The notes below the pieces were generated by a model that saw only the letters and a list, made by a program, of their open reading frames with translations, had not been told where the DNA came from and ran no database searches. From the NCBI RefSeq assembly GCF_016598475.1, contig NZ_JAEMUX010000088.1, forward strand, positions 1-32,463: a stretch of DNA of 32,463 bases, given 5' to 3'. Each line of letters starts with the position of its first letter. Position 1 is the stretch's first letter. This document shows positions 14,431-21,462 of this stretch, piece by piece. This DNA comes from Streptomyces adelaidensis (GTDB taxonomy: Bacteria; Actinomycetota; Actinomycetes; Streptomycetales; Streptomycetaceae). Both the position numbers and the translations under genes were made by a program.

Positions 14431-14886
14431 TCAGGCCGCCCGGGCCAGCTCGCACCACACGAATTTGCCGTTGGCGTGGGGTGGTTGGGCGGCCACGCCC
14501 AGGGGATACCAGCCCCAGCTGTCGGAGCACTCCTCGATCAGGGTGAGGCCGCGGCCGGATTCGAGGGCGGGGTTCGGGGTGGCGTGGGCCGGGGGCGCCG
14601 GGGCCGGTGGCCTCGGGTCCGTGTCCCACACGCTGACGCGCAGCGCCGGGGCCCGCCAGTGGAGCCTCATGGCCGCCGGGCCCTTGGTGTGTCGTACGGC
14701 GTTGGTGACCAGTTCGGTCGCTACGAGTTCGGCGGCGTCGGTGAGATGGTGGAGGTCGTGGAGGGTGAGGATGAGGCGGAGGGTGCGGCGGGCGATGGTG
14801 ACGGCTCGGGGGTTGTTGGGGATGGAGAGGGTGTAGGTCCAGGGTTCGTCGGGGGTGGTGGCCGTCGGGTCGCCGGTTGCGGGCAT
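14431..14886 (-). CDS. Anti-sigma-type ATP-binding protein (HATPase_c)
   Basis: A 151-residue single-domain GHKL/HATPase protein of the RsbW/SpoIIAB-like group. It shows helix AVTIARRTLR, the N-box ELVATELVTNAVRHT near the middle, a Pro/Ala-rich variable loop, then GRGLTLIEECSDSWGW and the closing WCELA. Such proteins act as anti-sigma or serine-kinase-like regulators, but many Streptomyces copies form pairs with XRE-DUF5753 proteins and have no known sigma partner. The start is ATG 14886, supported by AGGAG 6 bases upstream; the frame is open much further but has no recognisable content there. It is divergent from the XRE gene at 15132, with a palindrome between them. Confidence 0.92.
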   Translation of the reverse strand: MPATGDPTATTPDEPWTYTLSIPNNPRAVTIARRTLRLILTLHDLHHLTDAAELVATELVTNAVRHTKGPAAMRLHWRAPALRVSVWDTDPRPPAPAPPAHATPNPALESGRGLTLIEECSDSWGWYPLGVAAQPPHANGKFVWCELARAA

Positions 14887-15030
14887 GCGTGACTCCTGTG
14901 TGGTGGAAGGGAGTTGGGCTCGCTGTGGTCCGGGCGGTGGCTCTGTCGCGCCCGTCCTGGCAGGACGGTGCGGTGCGCTTCCGGGACGCCCCGGCGTTCC
15001 GCAGCGTGTGCGTCGCGTCACCGACGGTAG

Positions 15031-15046
15031 AGGAGAAATTTCTCCT
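15031..15046. promoter_or_regulatory. Perfect 16-bp palindrome in the divergent HATPase/XRE promoter
   Basis: AGGAGAAATTTCTCCT is exactly self-complementary. A possible -10 element TAACCT lies near 15064-15069, so the palindrome would overlap the -35 region of the XRE gene and could control both divergent genes. The likely binder is the adjacent XRE-DUF5753 protein acting on its own promoter (inference). Confidence 0.6.
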
Positions 15047-15131
15047 GATGCAAGGCGTTCGCGTAACCTGACACCCGAACGAGGGGGTCCAATGGGGCCT
15101 TCGAGCAGTGCCGTTGAGGGGATGAGCCGCC

Positions 15132-15974
15132 ATGGCGCCGAGGAGTCAGCCCACCGCCCGGCAGGTGCGTCTGGGCACCGAACTGCGCAAACTGCGGGAC
15201 AGGACGGGGATGCCGGCCCGAGAGGCGGCACGGCTCCTCTCGTCGACCTCGGCGCAGATGAGCCAGGTCGAGTCAGGGCTGTCGGGCGTCAGTGAGGAGC
15301 GGGTACGCAGGCTCGCCGCCCTCTACGCCTGTGCGGACGCCGCGTTGATCGAGGCCCTTGTGGCGATGGCGACGGACCGTACGCAAGGCTGGTGGGACGA
15401 GTACCAGCGTGTGTTGCCGTCGGAGTTCCTGGACCTGGCGGAGTTGGAACACCATGCCCGGTCCATCCAAGTGATCGGAACCTCGCACGTTCCTGGGTTG
15501 TTGCAGACCGAGGACTACGCACGGGCGGTGTTCTCCTACTGGGTTCCGGAGTTCGTGGAGGGCGAGGTGGAGCCCAGGGTCGCGCATCGCATGGGGCGCA
15601 AGGCGGTCCTTGAGCGGTGCCCGTACGAGGTGGTGCTGCATGAGTCCGTACTGCGTACGCGCGTCGCCGACCGGAGCGTGACGCGGGCTCAACTCGAACA
15701 GATCCTCCAGGAGTCGGAGCGCACGAGCGTCACCGTACGTGTGATCCCCTTCGACACGGATGGCTTCGCCGGTGCGAGCGCGGCGCTTCTCTACCTGGGT
15801 GGTCCGGTGGCCGCGCTGGACACCGTGCAGCGGGACACCCCGTACGGCACCGCCTTTCTCGACGACGCCGCTCAGCTCCTCGCCATGCGAACGCTCTTTC
15901 GTAAGGTGGAGTCGGTATCACTTGACCCCGCAAGGTCCCGGGACTTCATTCACCGGTTGTCGAAGGAAGTGTGA
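15132..15974 (+). CDS. XRE-family regulator with DUF5753 domain
   Basis: A 280-residue protein. Residues about 12-70 form a Cro/CI-type helix-turn-helix (LGTELRKLRDRTGMPAREAA, then SAQMSQVESG). Residues about 95-275 form the DUF5753 domain, recognisable by VPGLLQTEDYARAV, VLHESVLRTRV, VTVRVIPF and the C-terminal ARSRDFIHRL. The family includes Scr1- and AbaA-type regulators of Streptomyces development and antibiotic production. It is followed 7 bases later by a DUF397 gene and is divergent from an HATPase gene, which is the usual three-gene layout. The ATG lies about 10 bases after a GAGGGG ribosome site. Confidence 0.95.
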   Translation: MAPRSQPTARQVRLGTELRKLRDRTGMPAREAARLLSSTSAQMSQVESGLSGVSEERVRRLAALYACADAALIEALVAMATDRTQGWWDEYQRVLPSEFLDLAELEHHARSIQVIGTSHVPGLLQTEDYARAVFSYWVPEFVEGEVEPRVAHRMGRKAVLERCPYEVVLHESVLRTRVADRSVTRAQLEQILQESERTSVTVRVIPFDTDGFAGASAALLYLGGPVAALDTVQRDTPYGTAFLDDAAQLLAMRTLFRKVESVSLDPARSRDFIHRLSKEV

Positions 15975-15981
15975 GGCCCTC

Positions 15982-16170
15982 ATGACGCAGCCCCGCGATT
16001 GGCGGAAGTCCTCGTTCTCCGGTGGCGCCAACGGCAACGAGTGCGTCGAAATCGCCCACAGCCGCGCCGAGTTGCTCCTCCGCGAAAGTGACGACCCGAC
16101 TCGAATACTTCCCATTGCCCCTGGCGGCCTCGCCGCGCTCCTCTGTCGGCTCCGCGCGGACCACCTGTGA
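15982..16170 (+). CDS. DUF397 protein
   Basis: A 62-residue DUF397 protein: WRKSSFSGGANGNECVEIA is the diagnostic N-terminal motif, then a strand LLLRESDDP and a C-terminal helix. In characterised pairs such as Scr1/Scr2 and BldB/WhiJ-type loci, DUF397 or similar small proteins bind the partner XRE-DUF5753 protein and modulate its DNA binding. It starts 7 bases after the XRE stop, so the two are surely co-transcribed. GAGG, inside the gap, serves as ribosome site. Confidence 0.93.
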   Translation: MTQPRDWRKSSFSGGANGNECVEIAHSRAELLLRESDDPTRILPIAPGGLAALLCRLRADHL

Positions 16171-16191
16171 CCGGGGGCCACGACGACGAGT

Positions 16192-16374
16192 TCACATCCG
16201 GCGGCCGATGTTCACCGTGGTCTCCTTCGCCGCGCTCTCCGCTCGCGTCAGTACTCCCGTGCCGTACGCGACGACGGCCGCTGTCAGGTACGGGTCCGCC
16301 CGGCCCATCAGCTGGCCGATCTCCGCGGATGCGGTAGCCGCCGGGAACGCCTCGGGCCACGTACCGTCTCCCGC
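16192..16374 (-). pseudogene. Orphan coding-like stretch in frame after the AbiEii-like stop
   Basis: Immediately after the TGA of the AbiEii-like gene, the same frame stays open for 60 codons with typical Streptomyces third-position GC. It includes AEIGQLMGRADPYLTAAVVA and ends TVNIGRRM. There is no good start (an internal ATG gives only 38 residues, without a ribosome site). It resembles the N-terminal part of Streptomyces hypothetical proteins that carry a 'PYLTAAV.AYG..VLTRA' region (recollection, not checked). It may be the remnant of a lost downstream gene, or a C-terminal extension separated by a stop mutation. Confidence 0.45.
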
Positions 16375-17127
16375 TCACCAGGGGTCGTCCTCCGTGGGGG
16401 GTGCCAAGGCCTCCTCTTCGAGGAGGCGTTCGGCGATGTCGTCGGCCCAGGTCTGGGCCCATTGGCGGAGTTCGAGGATGGCTTCGGCGGTCAGGCCGTG
16501 GCTGGCGAATTCTCTGTCGTCGAGCCACTCGGTGCCTTCGAGGCGGGACTGGAGGTCCGTGAGGTCGAACGTGGTGGAGGTGGCGGAGGTGTGGCGGCGG
16601 GCCAGTTCCTCCAGTTCGGCGGTGGTCCAGTGGGCGGTTGCCGCGTGGACGGCGATCAGGTCGCGGGCCGTGCCCCGGTCGGCGACGGCCCGGACCTTCG
16701 TGCCCACCACGTCCTCCAGGGAGAGCGTGGGGCCCAACGGCGTCTCGACCGGCGGATGCCACAGCGTTTCCTTGAGGATGTCGACGGTTCGGACCTCCGC
16801 CGTCGTGGGATCGGTGACGACGAGGCGGGCGGAGAGCGGGGTCGTCTCGACGGCGTGCACCAGCCAGCCGCGTTCCGCCAGGCCCACCCGGACCGTCGCG
16901 GTGATCTGCTCCATCGGCGCCGCGTGTTCCGTCGCCACCTCCAGGTCCCGGGCGGGGGGACGCGCCTCGATCAGGCCGTGCGCCTGCGCCGCGTGGTCGC
17001 CGGTGAGGGCGAGGGCGTACGGCGTGCCGATGGTCAGGACGTCGGTGAGGAGGTGACGTAGCTGGTCGGGGAGGACGGAGAGGTCGGGGAGGTCGGGGAG
17101 GTCGGGGGCGTCCGGGAGGTCGTTCAC
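16375..17127 (-). CDS. AbiEii/AbiGii-like nucleotidyltransferase, divergent active site
   Basis: A 250-residue protein of the AbiEii/MenA-like nucleotidyltransferase superfamily. The pattern YALALTGDHAAQAHGL (about 37-52), then ARDLEVATE (59-67), VDILKE (115-120) and GTKVRAVADRGTARDLIAV (142-160) follows the family order. The usual GG is GD (43-44), the DxD pair is D61-x-E63, and an Asp normally found in 'RDxxDV' is Ala159. The third carboxylate, D116, is present. AbiEii toxins transfer nucleotides to tRNA and are usually paired with an AbiEi antitoxin; none is adjacent. The N-terminus holds Asp-Leu-Pro repeats encoded by 9-bp tandem repeats. The GTG start lacks a ribosome site and lies inside an inverted repeat, so the true start is uncertain. 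Confidence 0.75.
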   Translation of the reverse strand: MNDLPDAPDLPDLPDLSVLPDQLRHLLTDVLTIGTPYALALTGDHAAQAHGLIEARPPARDLEVATEHAAPMEQITATVRVGLAERGWLVHAVETTPLSARLVVTDPTTAEVRTVDILKETLWHPPVETPLGPTLSLEDVVGTKVRAVADRGTARDLIAVHAATAHWTTAELEELARRHTSATSTTFDLTDLQSRLEGTEWLDDREFASHGLTAEAILELRQWAQTWADDIAERLLEEEALAPPTEDDPW

Positions 17128-17135
17128 GTGTGAAC
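17122..17135 (-). promoter_or_regulatory. Inverted repeat over the AbiEii-like start codon
   Basis: GTTCAC and GTGAAC are exact arms with a 2-base centre, and the GTG start codon of the gene falls in the left arm. It could be an operator or a small translation-controlling element. It could also be chance. Confidence 0.3.
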
Positions 17136-17206
17136 CTGCGGAGGCGTGGGGGGTGAGAGGGGTGGGGCCATGGGGGGATTATCACGGCCCCTAGCTGTTT
17201 CCCCGG

Positions 17207-17842
17207 TCAGTACGGCCTGCGGCCCACCCAGTTGCCCGGCGGGTCGAAGTTGGCGGCCACGTACGTCCAGCCGTTCGCGCATCTGGCCTTCGCCGCGCCG
17301 ACCCGCGTCGAGCCTCGCCAGACCACCTGCGTGTAGTGCAGGCACTCCCTGTCGTTCTCGCAGGAGTTCGAGGGGCGGTCGTAGTCGGGCTTCTCGTCGA
17401 TCCACAGGCGGGCCGCGTCCGACATCGAGTAGTCGGGGTCCGATCCCTTGGCCAGGTTCTCGCCGTACCGGCTGTTCGAGTGGACGATCCGGCAGTCGGC
17501 CACCCGCACCCTCGCCCACGAGCGGGCGTGCGCGGCGACGGCGTCGTCCCAGACCAGCGGGGGGACACCTACGTCGGCTCGTGCCTTGTTGACCATCGTC
17601 AGAAAGCGGTTGACCTCCGGTTTTCGCGTCACCGGTGTCACCGGTGTCGCCGGTGTCAGTGACTCCAGCCCCGTTGCCGCCACCGTGGTCTCGACCTTCG
17701 GCCCGGAACCCGTCGCGGCCCGCGCCGCCCCCGGCGCGAGTGCCTGTGCGGTCACCATCGCCACGACGGCGGCCGTCACCCCCGCCACCCGGCCTCGTCG
17801 CATCACTGCCATACCCGCGCCCGCCCCCACGTCCACTCGCAT
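17207..17842 (-). CDS. Secreted CAP (SCP/PR-1) domain protein
   Basis: A 211-residue secreted protein. An Arg-containing N-terminus and hydrophobic stretch end at about residue 43 (AAR-AAT region), giving a Sec signal peptide. A Thr/Pro-rich linker with repeated TPVTPVT follows, then a CAP domain from about 75 to the end. Diagnostic motifs are HSNSRYGENLAKG, CLHYTQVVWRGSTRVG and the closing YVAANFDPPGNWVG, with the His and Glu residues of the CAP cavity present. This version resembles plant PR-1 more closely than most bacterial CAP proteins. Four cysteines suggest disulfides. CAP proteins bind lipids or act in host or fungal interactions; the bacterial role is unknown. AAGGGA just before ATG 17842 supports that start. 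It is divergent from the DUF4956 operon. Confidence 0.9.
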   Translation of the reverse strand: MRVDVGAGAGMAVMRRGRVAGVTAAVVAMVTAQALAPGAARAATGSGPKVETTVAATGLESLTPATPVTPVTRKPEVNRFLTMVNKARADVGVPPLVWDDAVAAHARSWARVRVADCRIVHSNSRYGENLAKGSDPDYSMSDAARLWIDEKPDYDRPSNSCENDRECLHYTQVVWRGSTRVGAAKARCANGWTYVAANFDPPGNWVGRRPY

Positions 17843-17921
17843 CCGTCCCTTGTGTCCAACTGCCGTACTCGCGTTGTCACTTGTACGGGAAGCAGGGGAG
17901 CGTTCGGCGGATCACGCGGGG

Positions 17922-17958
17922 CCCTGCCACCCCTTCGGGGGAACCGGGGGTGGCAGGG
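17922..17958. promoter_or_regulatory. Hairpin in the CAP/DUF4956 intergenic region
   Basis: CCCTGCCACCCC (17922-17933) pairs exactly with GGGGTGGCAGGG (17947-17958) around 13 bases. It lies between divergent genes, just before the candidate PHO box, so an ordinary terminator role is not obvious; it could insulate or form part of a leader. Confidence 0.5.
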
Positions 17959-17974
17959 GTTTCGCGCAGCGCGC

Positions 17975-18018
17975 GTTCACCTGTCGCTGACCCTGAAGAC
18001 TTCTCAAGTTCAGTTAAG
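17975..18018 (+). promoter_or_regulatory. Candidate PHO box (PhoP-binding direct repeats)
   Basis: Four consecutive 11-bp units are in register: GTTCACCTGTC, GCTGACCCTGA, AGACTTCTCAA and GTTCAGTTAAG. The Streptomyces PhoP direct-repeat unit begins GTTCACC; matches are 7/7, 5/7, poor and 5/7. The element ends 46 bp before the DUF4956 start. Phosphate control of a VTC-domain operon would be biologically sensible (inference). Confidence 0.5.
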
Positions 18019-18064
18019 GGAAGGCAAAGGAAGCTCACAGCTTGGCCCGCGATCGTCCTTTGTC

Positions 18065-18679
18065 ATGGACCAGACCCTTCTCGTGGTCGCCGATCTGGCC
18101 GCCATCTCCGTACTGACCTTCGCGGTCTACTTCCCGCGTCACCACCGCCGGGACCTCATCGCCGCCTTCCTCGGCGTCAACGTCGGTGTCCTCGCGGTGG
18201 CGATGACGCTCAGCTCCTCGTCGGTGGGCATCGGCCTCGGGATGGGGCTCTTCGGAGTCCTGTCCATCATCCGGCTGCGGTCCAACGAGATCCAGCAGCA
18301 CGAGATCGCGTACTACTTCTCCTCCCTCGCCCTCGGCCTGCTGGCCGGTCTGCCCGAGCAGGTGAACGTCCTCTCGACCCTCCTCATGGCACTGATCGTC
18401 GCCACGCTGTACGTCGGCGACCACCCCAAGCTGTTCGGCCGCTACCGGCAGCGCAGCCTGCGCCTCGACGCCGCCTACACCGACGAGGACGCCCTGCGCG
18501 CGCACCTCGAAGTGCTGCTGGGCGGACGGGTGGTGAACCTGTCCGTGCAGAGCGTGGACCTGGTCAACGACATGACCCTGGTCGAGGTCCGCTACGTCGT
18601 CACCGGCGCGGGATCGCGGGTGCCGCAGGAGGCGGGTACGGACCACCGGGTCGAGCGCGGGCAGGAGGTCCGGGCATGA
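18065..18679 (+). CDS. DUF4956 membrane protein
   Basis: A 204-residue DUF4956 protein. About four hydrophobic helices occupy residues 5-130 (ADLAAISVLTFAVYF, LIAAFLGVNVGVLAVAMTL, the glycine-rich GIGLGMGLFGVLSIIRLRS, and LALGLLAGL/LSTLLMALIV). A cytosolic C-terminal alpha-beta domain of about 70 residues contains VVNLSVQSVDLVNDMTLVEV. The segment SIIRLRSNEIQQHEIAYYF is the family signature. DUF4956 genes are commonly next to VTC-domain genes, as here: the next gene starts inside this stop codon (ATGA overlap), implying translational coupling. Its biochemical role is unknown; by analogy with the yeast VTC complex it may form the membrane channel for a polymer made by the partner (inference). 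No clear ribosome site was seen before ATG 18065. Confidence 0.9.
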   Translation: MDQTLLVVADLAAISVLTFAVYFPRHHRRDLIAAFLGVNVGVLAVAMTLSSSSVGIGLGMGLFGVLSIIRLRSNEIQQHEIAYYFSSLALGLLAGLPEQVNVLSTLLMALIVATLYVGDHPKLFGRYRQRSLRLDAAYTDEDALRAHLEVLLGGRVVNLSVQSVDLVNDMTLVEVRYVVTGAGSRVPQEAGTDHRVERGQEVRA

Positions 18680-19506
18680 CGGTCCTGGACTCCGTCGCAC
18701 CGGTCGTACGGGCGCTGCGCCCCATCGGCCTCGACGAACTCGTCGACCGCGCCGAACTGCTGACCCGCCTGGACCGCAAGTACATGCTGCCCCTCGTCGA
18801 TCTCCCCTTCGTGATCGGCGGGCTCGATGGTGGGGGCACCTCCCGGTCGAGCGGAGCCGAGACTGGGGGAGTGCAGGTCCTGGAGGTCGACGGGGAACGA
18901 CAGTTCGGGTACCGGTCCGTGTACTTCGACACCCCGGACATGGACGGCTACCTGGGCGCCGCCCGGCGCCGCCGACGCCGCTTCAAGCTGCGGATACGGA
19001 CGTATCTGGGCTCCGGGCAGCACTTCCTGGAGGTCAAGACGCGCGGCCCGCGCGGCACCACCGTCAAGCAGCGCGTCCCGTACGACGGGGAGCTGTCGCG
19101 GCTGGGGCCCGAGGCGCGTGCGTACGCCGACCAGGTGCTCGGCGAGTCGGGCATCGACGCGCGTCACTTCCGGCTGGTGCCCACCCTGACCACCCGCTAC
19201 CGCCGCACCACGCTGTTCCTGCCGGGCAGCGGCAGCCGGGTCACCGTCGACACCGACCTGACCTGGGCGCTGCCCGACGGCACCGAACTGCGCACCCCCG
19301 AGCGGACCATCGTCGAGACCAAGGCCGGGCGCGCGGGGTGCGGCGCCGACCGGCTGCTGTGGTCGCTCAAACACCGGCCGTGCCCGGTCTCCAAGTACGG
19401 CACCGGGCTCGCCGCGCTCCGGCCCGACCTGCCCGCCAACCGATGGCTGCCCGTGCTACGGCGCCACTTTCCCACCGCAACCGCCCTGAACGGGAGTCCC
19501 GCATGA
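18676..19506 (+). CDS. VTC-domain polyphosphate polymerase-like protein
   Basis: A 276-residue stand-alone VTC domain of the triphosphate-tunnel fold, the catalytic domain type of yeast Vtc4, which makes polyphosphate from ATP. The expected basic and acidic tunnel residues can be seen: K35 in TRLDRKYML, the Arg pair in KLRIRTY, Glu/Lys in FLEVKTR, KQR just after, the metal-binding region IVETKA, and Lys in VSKYGTGL. About 15 residues (roughly 52-66) are encoded by a dispersed Streptomyces-type repeat inserted between strands. The ATG overlaps the DUF4956 stop, with AGGAGGT 6 bases upstream. It is the central enzyme of this three-gene operon. Whether the product is polyphosphate, or the domain only binds polyanions, cannot be told from sequence. 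Confidence 0.9.
   Translation: MTVLDSVAPVVRALRPIGLDELVDRAELLTRLDRKYMLPLVDLPFVIGGLDGGGTSRSSGAETGGVQVLEVDGERQFGYRSVYFDTPDMDGYLGAARRRRRRFKLRIRTYLGSGQHFLEVKTRGPRGTTVKQRVPYDGELSRLGPEARAYADQVLGESGIDARHFRLVPTLTTRYRRTTLFLPGSGSRVTVDTDLTWALPDGTELRTPERTIVETKAGRAGCGADRLLWSLKHRPCPVSKYGTGLAALRPDLPANRWLPVLRRHFPTATALNGSPA
18829..18871 (+). repeat. Short dispersed palindromic repeat inserted in the VTC gene
   Basis: A 43-bp segment, GGTGGGGGCACCTCCC at its left end and GACTGGGGGAG at its right, with CTCCC...GGGGGAG complementary across about 20 bases. I recognise this as a repeat common in Streptomyces genomes, usually intergenic. Here it reads in frame as Gly/Ser/Thr-rich residues (GGTSRSSGAETGG) within a loop of the VTC domain. 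Confidence 0.55.
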
Positions 19507-21356
19507 ACATGAGAACTCGCCTGAGGGCCCTGCGTACGAAGGCGGCAGGCGCCCTCGCCTCCGTCGTGCTCGCCTCGGCCGCGCTGGCCGGGTGCTCCTC
19601 CGCAAGCGACTCCGAATCCGCGTCCTCCGACGCCTCGTCGAGCGCGAGCGCGGCCTCCGCCGTGGACGGGACGCGGAACGCGGCAGCCGTCCTCGCCGAC
19701 AACGAGAAGACGCACGCCGAGGACGGCGACACGGAGTACGAGGCGTCCGAGGCCGTCGACATCGAACTGAAGGGAGATTCGGCCTCGGCCGACGGCAAGG
19801 GCGTCGACGTCGACGGGTCCACCGTCACCATCACCGCCAGTGGGACGTACCGGCTCAGCGGGTCCCTCGACGACGGGCAGATCGTGATCACCGCGCCCGA
19901 GGCGACGGTCAAACTGGTCCTCGACGGCGTCGACATCTCCAGCTCCTCCGGGTCCGCGATCGCCGCCACCGAGGCGGAGCGGCTCGTCGTCGTCCTCGCG
20001 GACGGCAGCGAGAACAAGCTGAGCGACACCGACTCCTACGCGGACGACGCCGAGGCGAACGCCGCCCTGTACAGCGCGGGCGATCTGACGATCGGCGGCA
20101 GCGGCTCCCTCACGGTGAAGGGCAACGGCAACGACGCGATCGCCGGGAAGGACGGGCTGGTCGTCGTGGGCGGGAACATCACCGTCGAGGCCGCCGACGA
20201 CGGCATCCGCGGCAAGGACTACCTCGTGGTGAACGGCGGCACGGTCACCGTGACGGCGAAGGGCGACGGGCTCAAGTCCGACAACGCGGACGAGGAGGAC
20301 GCCGGTTACATCGCCGTCGACGGCGGTACGGTCTCCGTCACCGCGAGCGGCGACGCCGTGGACGCCGCCACCGACCTCGTCGTCACCGGCGGCAAGCTGA
20401 CGGTGCAGAGCGAGGCCTCCGACGACACCTCCGCGCACGGCCTGAAGTCCGGTGTCATCACGGTGCTGGAGGGCGGCACGGTCGACGTCAACGCCTCCGC
20501 CGACGCCCTGCACGGCGACGCGGCCGTCCACCTCAACGGCGCCGACGTCACCCTCGCGGCCGGCGACGACGGCATCCACGCCGAGGGCGACCTGGTCATC
20601 AGCGAGGGCACCCTCACCATCACGGGCTCCAACGAAGGCCTTGAGGGCAAGGACATCCTGGTCCGCGGCGGCACCTCGAACGTCACCTCCGACGACGACG
20701 GCGTCAACGCCTCCGGCAGCGAGGCCACTTCGCAGGAGGAGGGCGCCCAGGGCGGCGGCTTCGGCGGCGGTCCCGGCGGCGGTGGTGGCGGCGAGAACGT
20801 CGGCGACTACTCCGCCAAGGTCACCGGCGGCACCCTGATCCTCAACTCCCAGGGCGACGGCTTCGACTCCAACGGCACCGCCGAGATCACCGGCGGTACG
20901 ATCGTCGTCAACGGCCCCGAGATGGGTCGCAACGGCGCGCTCGACGTCAACGGCAGCTTCACCGTCAGCGGCGGCACACTCCTCGCCTCCGGCAGCTCCG
21001 GCATGGTCGTGGCCCCGGACACCGAGTCCGCGCAGGGCTGGCTCTCGGCGACCCTGGACTCCTCGGTCGAGGCGGGCACGACCCTGCACATCGTCGACGC
21101 GGACGGGAAAATCGTGGCGTCGTACGTCACCTCGAAAACCATCCAGAACGTCGTCTACTCGGGCGAGTCGATCAAGAGCGGCGAGGAGTACACGGTGTAC
21201 TCCGGCGGCTCCACCTCCGGCACCGACACGGGTGGCCTGGCCGCCTCCGGCAAGCTCGGCGACGCCGAGAAGATCGCCACGGTCACGGCGGGCGAGGCCC
21301 CGGAGGGCGGCGGCTTCGGCGGCGGCGGACCGGGCGGGGGCGGCGACCGCGGATAG
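19503..21356 (+). CDS. Lipoprotein with carbohydrate-binding domain (DUF4353-type)
   Basis: A 617-residue secreted lipoprotein. The signal peptide ends in lipobox LAGC, with C31 the lipid-attachment cysteine. A Ser/Ala/Asp-rich linker is followed (about 75-560) by many beta-helix-like repeats: GDGLKSDN, DGIRGKD, GDAVDAA, DDGIHAEGD, NEGLEGKD, DDGVNASG and GDGFDSNG are successive versions of one acidic turn. This is the carbohydrate-binding-domain-containing protein family often found beside VTC and CotH genes. The turns are rich in Asp and could bind calcium. Gly-rich segments occur near residue 420 and at the C-terminus. The ATG overlaps the VTC stop (ATGA), so the three genes form a coupled operon. 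It is displayed on the outer face of the membrane, perhaps handling the polymer or anchoring it to cell-wall glycans (inference). Confidence 0.88.
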   Translation: MNMRTRLRALRTKAAGALASVVLASAALAGCSSASDSESASSDASSSASAASAVDGTRNAAAVLADNEKTHAEDGDTEYEASEAVDIELKGDSASADGKGVDVDGSTVTITASGTYRLSGSLDDGQIVITAPEATVKLVLDGVDISSSSGSAIAATEAERLVVVLADGSENKLSDTDSYADDAEANAALYSAGDLTIGGSGSLTVKGNGNDAIAGKDGLVVVGGNITVEAADDGIRGKDYLVVNGGTVTVTAKGDGLKSDNADEEDAGYIAVDGGTVSVTASGDAVDAATDLVVTGGKLTVQSEASDDTSAHGLKSGVITVLEGGTVDVNASADALHGDAAVHLNGADVTLAAGDDGIHAEGDLVISEGTLTITGSNEGLEGKDILVRGGTSNVTSDDDGVNASGSEATSQEEGAQGGGFGGGPGGGGGGENVGDYSAKVTGGTLILNSQGDGFDSNGTAEITGGTIVVNGPEMGRNGALDVNGSFTVSGGTLLASGSSGMVVAPDTESAQGWLSATLDSSVEAGTTLHIVDADGKIVASYVTSKTIQNVVYSGESIKSGEEYTVYSGGSTSGTDTGGLAASGKLGDAEKIATVTAGEAPEGGGFGGGGPGGGGDRG

Positions 21357-21462
21357 GCGCTCCTCCAGGCACTCGTCTGGGCACTCCTCGGCGGACAGGG
21401 TCAGACTGGAAGAGAGGCGGAGATCACACAGACCCCCGCAGTGATCCGGTCGTGGAGGAATC

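Noticed and set aside
14887..15231. N-terminal extension of the HATPase protein to 266 residues
   Set aside because: The extra 115 residues are Pro/Arg-rich, cross the divergent promoter and palindrome, and ATG 14886 has a good ribosome site.
17635..18675. N-terminal 347 codons of a long open frame that ends as the VTC gene
   Set aside because: Pro/Arg-rich nonsense overlapping the DUF4956 gene and intergenic DNA; the VTC start at 18676 with AGGAGGT and ATGA coupling is decisive.
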